From Pigoraptor vietnamica (Eukaryota > Opisthokonta > Filasterea), in contig CALSCQ010001381.1 in NCBI GenBank assembly GCA_943704525.1, positions 1 through 64,000 on the forward strand: a stretch of 64,000 nt of DNA, in the 5' to 3' direction. Below are positions 40,480 through 56,427 of the stretch, piece by piece (positions within the stretch are counted from its first letter, which is position 1; each line of letters begins with the position of its first letter). Both the position numbers and the translations under genes were made by a program. A model generated the notes under the pieces. It did not search any database and was not told where the DNA came from. It saw nothing but the letters and a program-made list of their open reading frames with translations.

Positions 40480-42217
40480 TCAGTCGCTGCCGCTGTCGTC
40501 GCGAGCTTCGCTGTTGCTCCAATGCAGATTCTGCTCGTCTACTACCACCTCGCTCACAAGCGACGCGATAATGGCGCCGCGAAAGTAGATGCCCTCGTAC
40601 ACGTCTTCCTTCCCTTCGTTCCCAGTGTACCTGTCATCAGGGTCGGCGGGCTCCTGTCGCTCCTTCAAGAGACGTCCCCTACGTCCAGGGTCGTCCAACA
40701 GCCCGTCCTCGATAAACGGAACGTTCGAAAACGGGTGCTGCGGCCCGACTTTCGAGTAGCCGGCCGCTCGGCCGCAAACAGAATGTCCCCAACTGTGAAC
40801 GGGAGAACATCGTTGTCGTTCGACAACCACTCGATACCACCTTCCGCATCGCTGTCGTCGTGGCTCTCTTGAAAGCGACGATGCAGGACGGGCATCAGCG
40901 TCAGGTGAAAGAGGCGCTCGCCCGCGTCGTCAGCCGCCTCCGACAGTGCGCGGTACAGCTCCATGTCCATTCCCTTCAGGCACAGGCGGTCGCCCGTCGC
41001 CGCAAGGGCCGCTATCGTGTAGCTGTGGTCGAGGAGAATGCCGACGCACCCCTTGTGCCTGCGCGCAATCGCCGCCGCACTCGTCCCGATGATAGACCGC
41101 AGCGCATGCGCCGTCGCCTCGTCCGGACCGGTCGCCGTCCGTACGACGTACGTAGGGGAGTTGGAGTACCGGTTTACAAAGCGCTTCTCGAGTCGCGTCT
41201 CGCAAGGCAGCATCGCGAATGTAACGGTGACGCGGGCGCCCGAAGTCACTGGCTTCACTTCGTGCACGCAGTCCCCAAAGAACGCGCACCAGCGCACTGC
41301 CACATCGTCGCCACCCTTATTCTCCGTGACGAACGCCGCCGATCGGCCGCCGTGGCGAACCTTCAGTTCACCGCCCCTATGACGGACCGGGAACGAGACG
41401 ACAACCGTCCCAAGCATGCTCCCCGTCACGGGGGTGTCCACGTGAGGACGAAAGAACCCACCCATGCCGTACACGTTGAGACGATAGGGCACGAGCGAGA
41501 TGCCCCCCTTGCCGGAGATAAGAGCCGCCTCGATATCGCGGCGCATTTGCGCGCAAAAATCGTCCCACAGTGGGCCACCGAGGCGAAACTTGTCGGCGGT
41601 AATCTCAAAGGCCACACGCACCGACGGGTCCACGACCGTCTTCATCGTGCGGAGATCCCCAAAGGGCGCCACGCGCGCTGCGGGGCACAGTTGTGCGAGG
41701 ACGTTCTCCGGTCGCAGCCTTGCCGTCCTGCTAGTATTAGTCAGCGGCACAGTGACCCACGTGTTGTCGTCGAAGACTTCCACCGAAAGTATTTCGTGGT
41801 AAAAGGACTCTCTGCCGCTGACAAAAAACCCCGTCCCCTTGCGCAGCGCACGCCATGAGAGGACGATGGCTTCAGCTGCACCCTGCTTGACGGTCGTGGC
41901 CAGCGTGCGGAGCTCCTCGACAGTCAGCGACAGCTTGCCGTGCCGCACCACTTCCGCCACTTCTTCAATTTTTTCCTCCTTGTCACCAGCGGGTCTCGCA
42001 CAAAGCCAGTCGTCGACAGTGGTAGACTCGAGCGCCACGACATACCCAAGGGGCGTGAGCGTTCCGGGGGAATCGACGAGGCCGTTAATGGCAAGGTACG
42101 CCGAGATCGCATCGCTCAGAACGTCCGCGTTACTCGGCTGCTGTCCTCCGTGCTTGTCTCCACGATACTGGCCGTGGCGGAAGCGCTCTCCATTTCCGAG
42201 TTGGAACCGCGCTCCAT
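40480..42217 (-). pseudogene. 2OG-Fe(II) oxygenase, copy B, frame-disrupted
   Basis: Tandem paralogue of copy A, on the same strand. The iron/2OG core (HVDTP, HEVKPVTSGARVTVTF) is intact and about 1005 bp (40875-41879) is virtually identical to copy A. Two disruptions separate it from the family layout. Near the N-terminus the ATG frame (MERGSNSEMES, from 42217) meets a stop at 42116, while the homologous SNADVLSDAISAYLA continues in another frame, with the switch around 42135-42150. Near the C-terminus an 8-bp GGCCGCTC duplication at about 40761-40775 shifts the frame, so the open frame ends at 40665. The homologous C-terminus GYSKVGPQHPFSNVPF continues in another frame to 40480. It may be a pseudogene, or these may be assembly or sequence errors in a repeat. 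An internal start could still give a protein with the catalytic core. Confidence 0.75.
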
Positions 42218-42535
42218 TTTAGAGGTGTCACCGACAGAGGCGAAGGGATGCGTTGAGGAAGGGGTTTTCTTTTTTCTTTTTCTTTTTCTTATTTTGCGTA
42301 TTTGTTACACTTTGGGCAGCTGAAGAAGTGTAACGATTGACGGCCATCTCAACGGGCCATCGCCACATTACGAATGAAAAGGACACGCAAAAAAAGAGAC
42401 ATTCCCATGCATGTCTTTGTTTGCAAGGGGGGCACACAATACACTGACACTTGCACGAGTTGAGATCCATGGACTTTTTACATGGGCTTTTTAAACTTTT
42501 CACACGCAAGATGCCCTCCCCTCACGCAAGAGCCC
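42218..42535. other. Spacer between NSF 3' end and oxygenase copy B
   Basis: 318 bp with a T/C-rich tract near 42265-42295. Putative promoter of copy B and 3' UTR of NSF. Nothing else seen. Confidence 0.5.
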
Positions 42536-46752
<4,217 letters not shown>

Positions 46753-47558
46753 TTTCAGATTGTTGCGTCAGGGGTGAAACCCTTCGAGACTGTTTCTGTT
46801 TTCTGTGGGAATCGAGTTGTCCTCTGCGTTTCCTCAGCGCAAGAGACACTGCTGCTTATATAGGCGTTGGAGAGGGTCGTGTGTGCTTTGTGTGTGTGAG
46901 GAGAAAGAGAAGAATGCGAGTGGTGCATTAGCGCACTTGCAGTTGTGTGCGTGGACCTCACAACCCACAAATACAATTGGAACCCTAAGTATCGCAATCT
47001 TGCTTGCTTCGTCTTCACGAAGATTTATTAGATATGCGTTAAGTACCGATTGCACCAAATTCTATAATATGCTTATAGTCCTTGGTACACACCCACGGAC
47101 TGGGGCTGACAGGTTGATTTTTTGGCAAAATTTTGAAATCTAAATGGAGACATTTCAAATTCTTGTGTTCGGCTGTACCCGCGACAATAGTAGTTTGCCT
47201 GAGTGCCTGTTTTGTTTCAGTGCGCACCGCACACACACACACACACACGAACACACACACGCACACACACCTTCGCTCTCTTCAGCACGAGCACGCGTAC
47301 TTCTATGCACGTAAGAGAAGAGTAGATGCTCGTTGGATATTACTGTGCGTTTGCATCATAGTCCTTTCGCAAGCGCTGTTCGTACATCGACGACTGGGAC
47401 CTTGGCGTCCCTCTTCTTCTCTGTCGTTGCATCAGCTCATAGGACGTGTTGGGCCCAGAACTGCGCGTCCGTCGTTTGAGGCCCGTTAGGGCTTAGTGTG
47501 GCGTTGCGCGTGCGCGTGTGGAGTCGGCGGCGACTGCCGCCTGTACTCTCTATAGAAA
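46753..47558. other. Divergent spacer between NSF and the formin gene
   Basis: 806 bp, the largest gap, with a (CA)n run at about 47230-47270. No convincing ORF. It probably holds both promoters and the formin 5' UTR. Confidence 0.55.
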
Positions 47559-50500
47559 ATGGTACGTGGATTGGAACATGCTTGTTGCGTGTTATACTCT
47601 GCTGCTGAGTGTGAGCGATTGATGGGTGCAGTGCGTGCCACTAGCGCTTTCTTAGAGTGCGATTGTGTGGTGGCAGGGTCCTTTTGTGTTTTGCGCTTGT
47701 GAGTCTGCACACACGGACAACATCATCCCTTACTTGCGCACACTCAACAACACACAGTAATTGTAGCTTAATAACGTACACACATACGTGCAGACACTCC
47801 CACACACCACACTGGCACACATGCTCACAATGTGTCGAATTTCCGCATCGCAGGACGTCTTCAAAAAGATGACGACCATTCGCAAGAAGAAGGACAAGGA
47901 TGAGAAGGACAAGGAGAAGCCGAACCGCCGCGCGAGCAAGGACGTGGGCGGCAGCGGGCAGGAGGCCCACGACCTCACCGAGGATGACATCAACCAGCTG
48001 TTTGAGGACATGATGGTGCGTGAGATACTTTGCTTCGGGGTGTAGATTCGATTCCGTGGGAGCGTTTGTGTTGGGAACGTTTGTGTGTGTGCGTTGTGTG
48101 TGTGTCCGTATACATGTACGTGTGTATGCATGTATGAGTGCGTGCGTATGTGTGTGTTGTGCATGTGTGCCTGCGTCGCCTGTCCTGTCCTTGCTGTCTA
48201 ACGGGCGTGTGTAATGCGTGGCAAATTCGCAGGAGGAGATGAACATTCCCGAAGAGGCGCGAAAGCCGATGCGCATGCGACCCCTCGACCAGAGGAAGAT
48301 GCTCGTCATGCAGCACAAGCAGAAGGAAGAGGCGGGTGGACGGGTGGCACTGTGCAGACTGATAGCCACTGTGTGTGTGTGTGCGCGCGTGCATGCCCTT
48401 TGTGCCAGTGAGGGCTGTTCAGGATTGTTGTGAATGCACCGCACAGCACTAGGCGTAGTCACCCGTAGAGCACCTTCCCATTCCTTACTGCCCAAGGATG
48501 CACGTGCGTGATACAAACACCCAATCGCAACCAAATTCAACGTGACGCAGCACAATTGCGCACCCGCCTTCTTGGGTACGCCTTCCCTCTCACGTCCCCA
48601 TCGCAATCGACTGACACAACAACCCTCTGTCGCGCACACGCGCAGGAGTCGTCCAAGGGCGCGGACATCCACTCGCCCGAGTACCTCATCAACCAGCTCA
48701 AGGGTGGAAAACTGGCGCCCGCCAAGCAACTCAAGGTCCTCAACACGGTCCGCGTCTCTCTCACGTCGCAGCCGATGAGCTGGGTGTGCAACTTTCGCGA
48801 CCTTCGCGGCCTGGACGTGCTCAACGTCATCCTCAACCGCTTCGACCCCCGCGCGCCCTCCCGCGACGACAAGCTGGAGCAGGGCATGGCGCAGGAGTGC
48901 GTGCGCTGCCTCAAGGCGTTCATGAACAACAAGCACGGCCTCCGCGAGGTGCTTAACAAGCCCGACACACTCTTTATGATGTCCAAGACGCTCTCGCCCT
49001 CGGACGCGAAGATCGCGACGGACGTGCTCGAACTCATGGGCGCCGTGTGCTTCGTTCCTCCGGACGGCCACCGCATCGTCGTCGGCGCCCTCACGATTCT
49101 CGCGTCGACGCGCCGCGAGGAGTTTCGGTTCAAGAAGTTGCTCGACATTCTTCGCGCGGCGATCGCCGAGGACAACCTGCACCTCATGCTCGCGTGCGTC
49201 CAGTTTGTGAACGCCGTCGTCAACTCGCCCGAAGACCTCGACTTTCGGCTGCACCTGCGCAACGAGTTCGTCATGCTGGGCCTTCTCGATATTCTCGGCG
49301 ATCTCCGTCAGATGGACAACGAGGCGCTGAACATCCAGCTGGAGGTCTTTGAGGAGGAGACGTCGGGCGATTACTCTGAGCTGCTGGAGCGGTACGACCT
49401 CGAGCAACTCGAGATGACGGACCCGAGCGAGATCTTCACGCTCCTGAGGAATCTTGTCGCGGGGACGCCGGCCGAGCCGCACTTTCTGTCGATTCTTCAG
49501 CACATGATGCTGATCCGCGACGACCACATTGTGCGGCCGCAGTACTACCGCCTAATCAACGAGGCCGTGACGCAAATCGTGCTGCAGCGGCAGGGCATCG
49601 ACCCGGACTTCCAGGGGCACTTTACGATGGACGTGGACCCTCTTCTCCAGCACTTTATCGACGAGGAGGCGATCAACTCTGCGAACAGCAAGGTCGCCGA
49701 TATGCAGAGGGAGGTCGAGATTGCCAACAAGATTCGCCAGGAGATGGAGGCGAAGCTCGCGAAGGATGTGCAGGTGCGCGTGTGCACGTGTGCGTGTGAT
49801 GTGCTTGTGTTGTGCGCGTGTGCATATTGCGAGGCCCCTGTTGCGTTTGGGTAGAAGAAATCTTGTGGGAGGCGTGTGTTGACTGTGATGTCCCGGCTCG
49901 CAGGAGAAGGACGATAAATTGAAGGAGTTGCAAGCGGAAATTGACGCGCTGCGTGCGGGCGGTGCAGTGGTGAGTGACCACTCTGGGCTGCGTGTGTCGT
50001 GTGTGTTTTGTTGGATAGGAAAAATTGTGCGTGTTACTGCGCATGCTTGTGTCTTATGGCCTGTCGAGTTCTCTACTGCGGTGTGCGCTTTGGCTTCTGC
50101 AATCCACTCAATGGCACATCCTCGCATGACTCGTTCTTTAGGCCGGAGTTGGCGGCGGCGGCGGCGTTGGCGGTGGTATCGGCGGCGGTGTCGGCGGCGG
50201 CATTCCTCCTCCTCCTGGCGCTGATGGCAGTGTGAGTGCCCTTGCGACGCAGCAGTCGCATAATTCCTGTTTTCTAAATCAACACTCCTTCATCGACAGG
50301 CGCCTCCTCCCCCTCCGCCACCGGGTGGCGCTCCCCCTCCACCGCCTCCTCCCGGGATGGGCGCGCCTCCCCCGCCACCACCTCCGGGTATGGGTGGGCC
50401 TCCTCCGCCACCTCCGCCTGGAATGGGTGGCCCCCCGCCGCCGCCCGGAATGATGGGTCGGGGGAACATTATCCCGCTGCCGCAGAAGGCGACGTACAAC

Positions 50501-50951
50501 CCGACGGTGCAGATGAAGCGCGTGAACTGGACGAAGCTGGCGCCGAACAAGCTCGAGAAGACGTTCTGGGCGAAGGCGGACGAGCGCAAGTGGGAGAAGT
50601 CGATCGAATTTTTGATGCTCGAGGAGCAGTTTTGCGCGAAGAAGCGCAGGAACGAGGGTGCGTGGATGTTTTGATGCTGGCCGTACACGCAATTCGATAC
50701 GATTGCCGTGAATGTGGCACTCAATGCGCACGCTCGCACACACTCATGCGCCTATGCCCATACGCTTTTGTTTCCCCTTACGCGCTGCTGTACTGCTTGC
50801 GATTGCCCTGTGTCTCATGTAATTGCTGTTCCCTCAGGCGACGAGGACGAAGACAAGCCGATTGGCCAGCCAGCCAAGCCGAAGGAAGAGTCGGTGCTCG
50901 ACCCCAAGAAGGCCTACAACATATGTGGGTCGCAGAGACTGACATACACAT

Positions 50952-51015
<64 letters not shown>

Positions 51016-54000
51016 CGTGCGTGTGCGCCTTTTTTCTTCATTTAGCTGCACTCCTTTCCAATCTGCCCTCGGCACTATCTTTCTGTATATCATATGCCAT
51101 TAACGACGTCCCGTTCGCCCTTTCTCTCCGCAGCCATTATGCTTGGGCGCATGAAGCTGGACCTCGAGCAGCTCAAGCAGGACATTCTCGCGATGGACGA
51201 GACGAAGCTCACCGAGGGTGTTATTGTGCAGTTCCTCAAGTATGTCCCAACGCAAGAAGAGGTGGGTGTAACGATGTCCGTGTGTGTTTATGTTTGTGAG
51301 TTTGTGTGTGTTGCCTGTGTGCGTGTGTGTGCGTGTGTGTGAGTGTGAGTGTGAGTTTCGTGTGAAATGTCGGGATCTGTCATCGTTTCTGCGCATATTT
51401 TGCAATTGCTGTTGTTTGTTTGTGTTGGGAATCCATGGACTCATGGTGCTGTTTGGTGTCCGCTGTGCATTCGTCTCACGTGCACTTCGCCCTACAGAAA
51501 AACGCGCTGGAGAAGTACGCCAAGAACCCCGCGGTGCTCAGCAAGGCCGATCAGTTTATCCTCGAGGTGCGACGTGTGTGCACGCGTGTGCGGCGTGGGC
51601 TCTGGTGGCGCGGAGATGTGCGATGACAGCCCCGTGGGAAAGGCGCTATTAGACATCCCAACTGTTACACGCGAACATGGGGCCATCGATGCGTGATACC
51701 CTGTAGAAGGGGAGGGCTTGTTTAGCACTGCTGACCAATGTCGCCATTCTCGCTGTCACGTGACGCAGATGAGCAAGATCAGCCGGTACCAAGAGCGCCT
51801 GCAGACACTCCTGTTCAAGATTCGCTTCGACACGCTCATCAACGACATCAAGCCGGTGGGTGCTCGCTCACTCCTGGGGCCTGCGTGGTTTTGCTGCTTT
51901 GTGTGCTACGCGCAGTGGACTTCAGGCCGTGTGCTAGTTCACTATTGCCGTGTTGTTGTGATGAGACGCGCAATGTAGCCGGTCCATGCTTTCTCGTATG
52001 TTTTTTGTGCGCTCGATTCGCACTGCGTGCGAGCCCTTTTTGTCCACACACGTGCGGGATTTCACAATTTCGAACAGCTTGCACGCGCGACCACACAGTG
52101 TCTGATTCTTTTGTTTCATCGTGGCATTCGCAGGATGTCATCGCCGTCACATCGGCCGCTGACGAGATCATGACGAGCCAGAAGCTCGCCGAAGTGCTCG
52201 AGGTGCGCAACCGCTGTGACATATCCCCGTCTCAGTCCTTGTATATGGGCGCTCGTCCAATGGCCGTTATGTACATGAGTGTTCGTTCGATGACCGCCTT
52301 TTGTTTTAAAAAAACATGGGACGTAGTTCGCGGTGGTCTTTGTTTGTCGCACATGTTGACGCCCTTCGTCTGCGATGCACAGCTGGTCCTTCTGCTCGGC
52401 AACTACATGAACTCAGGCTCGCGCAATGCGGGTGCTTACGGCTTCAAGATTGACTTCCTCACGAAGGTGGGGCCACCTAGTCTCGATGTGTGGTGCACTG
52501 CACGTCCCTTTGTGTATGTAGCACGCAACGCACGGGCACGAACTCCTTTGTATTTCCTTTGCCTTGGGACAATGCTCTCTTCGTGTGCATCGTGCGTCGC
52601 TGACGGCCCGCCCTTCGCGCACGCACGCAGCTCGGCAACACCAAGACGGTCGACAACAAGATGAGCCTGCTCCACTTCCTCGCGGGACAGATCGAGGCCA
52701 AGTCGCCGCGCCTGCTCGTCTTTAAAGAGGACATTCGCCACGTCGAGCGCGCCTGCAAGGGTGCGTGCGAGTGCCAGTTGTTCACACACGCGCACCCCTT
52801 GTTTCAGCATCAGTCTCTGCTAGTGTCTATGTGTGACGTGTGTCACTTTTGTCTCCACATCTCGTGCGAGTGCTCCTTGTTTACAGTTCACAGTTCACAG
52901 ACCCTTCTTCACGCCGCCTCTTCAAACGCCTGTCGCATGAGATGCTGCTAATGGCTCTGCTCCTGCCTATTGTGTGTCTGCGCACGTAAACTGAGACTGC
53001 CCCCCCCCTTCTCTTACGCTCCCCCGCAGTGTCGATGCAGACGCTCCAGGCGGAGATTGCGGACGTCCGCAAGGGCCTCCAGCAGGTTGAGGAGGAGCTT
53101 GCGCTGTGCAAGAGCAAGCCATCGAAGGACGGCGAGCTCTACGAAAAGGCCATGAAGATATCCGCCGTTACTGCGCTGCGCCTGTCTGTCGCCCCTGCGA
53201 TGTCCGCCACGCTACCCAATCGTTGCTTACGTTCTCCTGTACTCTACCTCCTCTCTTGTTTTTTTTGCGCCGTGCTTCCCGTTTTTCCTTGACCGTTTCC
53301 GCCCCTCGCTGCGGGTCCCTTTGCGCACGATTTTTGCCAGATGGCGACGGCCAAGTTTAAGGAACTGATGGAGCTCAACGAGAAGATGACCAAGCGCTTT
53401 GAGGAGGTCGTCGAATTCTTCGGCGAGGACACCAAGACGGCCACCCCGGATGAGTTCTTCGGTCTCTTCTACGTGTTTGCGGAGGAGTTTGACGTGAGTA
53501 TTGCTTCTTCTGTGTGCGTCGTCGTTGTCTCTGTTGGCTGTCCCTTTGCGACTCGTCGTGGCATATCGATCCCGTGGTTTTGTTTGCCAGACAAGCTCTT
53601 TCTTTTGTGCGTTTTTTTACTCTCCGCTGATTTTTTTGTTTGTGGAATCGCAGCGCGCTGCCAAGGAAAACGTGAAGATGCGCGAGCAGAAGGAGAAAGA
53701 AGCGCAGAGGGCGCGCGAACGACAGGTGGGCCGCCCATACTCTCTCTGACACATTCCCACAGACAGCCACACACACTTACCACACTACCAACGGAAGCAC
53801 TCGCGCGGCTGACACACACGCCTTTGTTCCCTCGCGCAGCTCAAGGAGGAGCGGCAGCGGTCGCAGAAGCGCAAGCCGATTGCGGACATGAACGCCGAGG
53901 GCGACCAGAAGGGTGTGATGGACGACCTCATTGCGTCGCTGCGCAGCGGCCAGGCATTCACGAGGGATCGCCCGAACAGGGAGCGCAGAGGACGGAAAGG

Positions 54001-54283
54001 CGCGTTTCGCGTGTTGCTGTCGTTTTTTCGCCCATGAGCTGCGCATTGTTATTGTTTTTTTGTGTCCCGGTGTGTGTGGTATGGTTGTGGCTTAATTGTG
54101 TGCGTTGTCCGCTTAGTGTGAAGAGTACCCGTACGTATGGGGCAGCACTTGTGTTCGCCCTTCTTGTGTTGTCGCATCCGCCACTAACCTTACGCTTGTC
54201 TTCGACATTCTCCAGGCACCGACAGCGTGCACGAGGGCACAACTGGCGCTGCGGACATGCTCAACAAAATTGCGGCGCTGTAA
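47559..54283 (+). CDS. Diaphanous-related formin
   Basis: Formins nucleate and elongate unbranched actin filaments and are opened by Rho GTPases. Nineteen exons: 47559-47561 (ATG only), 47854-48015, 48233-48343, 48646-49773, 49904-49969, 50142-50231, 50300-50657, 50838-50924, 51134-51261, 51498-51566, 51769-51855, 52134-52202, 52383-52466, 52631-52760, 53030-53157, 53329-53493, 53654-53725, 53840-53999, 54216-54283; 1054 aa. Order: GBD/FH3 (SPEYLINQLKGGK to DPSEIFTLL), coiled coil, Gly-rich then FH1 polyproline, FH2 (KRVNWTKL, YNISIMLGRMKL, LLLGNYMNSGSRNAGAYGFK) and a DAD-like MDDLIASLRSGQAF followed by basic residues. So it should be autoinhibited. Odd points: an exon with only the start codon (an internal ATG six codons later is an alternative), a probable AT-AC intron after 53157, and a GC donor at 54000. 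The last junction is the least certain. Confidence 0.9.
50956..51007 (+). repeat. (TG)n microsatellite in a formin intron
   Basis: About 26 TG units between the exons ending 50924 and starting 51134. Confidence 0.95.
53158..53328 (+). other. Probable U12-type AT-AC intron of the formin gene
   Basis: It starts ATATCC directly after AAG (53157) and ends CGCAC at 53328. It contains TTCCTTGAC at 53285-53293, a consensus U12 branch site. The resulting junction AMK-DFCQMATAKF aligns without a gap to the FH2 helix MTSFAKTARDQY of animal Dia proteins. The GT-AG alternative (53167-53340) gives one residue fewer and loses the conserved Phe. The branch-to-acceptor distance (~36 nt) is longer than usual for this class. 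Confidence 0.6.
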
Positions 54284-54971
54284 CGGACATCGCGATGCGT
54301 TTTGCTTGACTTTCGCTCATTTCCCGTGCCCGCGTGCGCGTTTGCTGCTGCGCAAAATTCTGTTGACGTCTAACCGCTGCGTCCATCGTAATTTGCGTGT
54401 TTTTTCTCTCGCTTCCGCTGCGTTTCTCCCCCTAATGAACTTCACTGTTCAGACACTCCAGTTCTGCCTCTCTTTTTGCCGTGTCTGTGCCCTCTGCGTG
54501 CGGTGTTGTGGTCGAGGACAACCAGGAGACCAGTTGCCTGTGAAACGTGCTCCTAGGCGCCCACTCGGTGCGATCACGTGACACCTAGCAGCGGCGCGTT
54601 CAACAGCCAGGTGACTGGCATCTGATAACACGCTCGCGTTGATAACGGCGTGTCACGTGCGACGTGCGTGACGTACGCGCGTTATCATGGCATGCGTCGC
54701 CTTTTCCCTCTGTCGTTGGGGCGGGGTGAACGGCAGGGCTGGTTATCCGTCTGGCGATTTGCGCTGACCTTCGCCGGCGGACGCGCACTCCAGTGCACAC
54801 ACACTCTTACCGCGCACACACACGACGCACTTCCTTCGCCAGAGAGAAGGGAACGCACACACGCGCACGAATAAATACGGCCTTTAGCAACTTGCCGCTG
54901 TTGGATTTAGCCACACAGTGGCTTTTCTTCATTCGTCTGACTTCGCAATCCCAGTCAACTCGTCAGCAAAC
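54284..54971. other. Spacer downstream of formin with clustered short motifs
   Basis: 688 bp, no gene seen. 54570-54690 holds two CACGTG boxes (54575, 54654), two GATAAC words (54624, 54641), an inverted GTTATC (54681) and TGACGTAC. This may be a promoter cluster for the gene at 54972. Confidence 0.45.
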
Positions 54972-56139
54972 ATGGAAATCAAGCTCTCCCCCATCGAGGA
55001 CCTTCCCATCGCAACGACCCCAAACCGTCCGCGCAGGGCAACGCACGCGTCGGTACCACGTTACGAGAAGCCCTTTGAACCGCCCGCTGTAACGGGCCGA
55101 CGCGAGAGTGTCACGGCTGGGCAGGTCGAGCCGCACATGCGCGACGAGTTAAAGGTGTGCGCTGTGAAGGGCGCCGCAAAGGCCGCGTGCGGGTGGGGGA
55201 AGAAGGACCCGCCTAAGGGTGAGACTTGTGTTGTTTATTCTCTATGTAGTTTCGCAAAGTCTTGGTTATCATTGGGCGAGTGTTCGCGATGCCGTTATGT
55301 GCTGGCTTCTAATCCATTATTTTGCACTTATTCATGACGGTGCGCGTTTGCAGGGCTCATGCGCAAGGGCGGCCTGGGCTCGATCGCAACCGCCGCCGAG
55401 GCAGGCAACCCGATTACTGTGGACGTCGGCAACATCGCCGTGTCCGCCCATATTGTTATCGGCGAGCCCGTTTCGGAGCCGCCGACGGAGGCGATGTGGG
55501 TGAGGCAAAGCGGTCGCAATAACGATCGGGGTTATGCAATACTCACTTTGCTTCGCTTTGCCATCAGTCACGCGTGCCAATGGTATGTGTTTGTGTTTGT
55601 TGCTGACTCATACAATTCCCCTGGCGCAGCGGCTGCGGGGACAGGGCCTTCAAGGACGACGATGTTGTTGCGCTCGTCTACAACGCGAACTTCATCTCTC
55701 ACCTGCTGTCGGTCGTTACGGACTGCGACAACATCCGTAAGGCCGCGCAGCGCGATATCCCCATACTCGGTACGTGCACGCAAGCACTGCCAAGGGAAAC
55801 TATTGTGTCTAACCCTCCAGCATTCGCATTAACGCAGTCGTCGCCGTGCGGGGAGGGTCCAGTTCGCCCCTATTCAAGAACCCGACGTCCGAAGACTGGC
55901 AGCACATTACAAGCCTGCACGGTTGCAAGGTCATCGAAACGCGCGGGCCGCAGTGCGACGTAGGCATCGATGTGCTGCGCATGGCCGTGATTGAGGCCGC
56001 GCGGTCGGCGTATTGGGCCAAGCGGCGCGAGGACGAGGAGCGGGAACAGGCGTCGATCCTTTCGCGTATGCTCAAGAGCCTCCGCCGCCATAGTGCCGGG
56101 TGGCTCCCGTTGGCGGCGTCGAGCGCTGTAACTGCGTAG
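54972..56139 (+). CDS. Unrecognised 276-aa protein, possible alpha/beta (TIR-like?) domain
   Basis: Four exons: 54972-55218, 55354-55495, 55630-55769, 55838-56139; 276 aa, phases consistent. Residues ~1-80 are polar and Pro-rich. The rest looks like an alternating alpha/beta fold: ITVDVGNIAVSAHIVIGEP, then FKDDDVVALVYNANFISHLL, IRKAAQRDIPILVVAVRGG, and WQHITSLHGCKVIETR. The order strand (DVVALVYN), helix, strand (IPILVVAVRG) superficially recalls TIR or other flavodoxin-like domains. However, I cannot find a TIR catalytic Glu with confidence, and the call is weak. The C-terminus is a charged helix (AYWAKRREDEEREQ) followed by a short hydrophobic end. Acceptors and donors are canonical. It lies tandem to the coiled-coil gene. 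Function unknown. Confidence 0.75.
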
Positions 56140-56427
56140 TAACATAAATTTAACGAAATCTCGTTTAAAAATTGGCGCGCATTTGAAAATTCAAATTTCG
56201 TTTGACAGCTCCCTGCAATCACACCGACTGACATGATCGTCCACGCGCGAACCACGCAGCATGCGAACGGCCTCTGCCACACCTTTTTAGCACACAGAAC
56301 GCGACGGTGAGACACGCAGAACACTAGCGGACGTTATTTCGTCGCGCGCACTCTGCGTTGTCTCGTTCCCACTGCACTCTGCGGCTCCCATTGACTGCCC
56401 CCGTCCTCCGTTTGGACGCGTGGCAAG

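Noticed and set aside
47641-49527. A 628-codon minus-strand frame antisense to formin exon 4
   Set aside because: It is an antisense shadow of the formin GBD/FH3 exon and has no recognisable domain.
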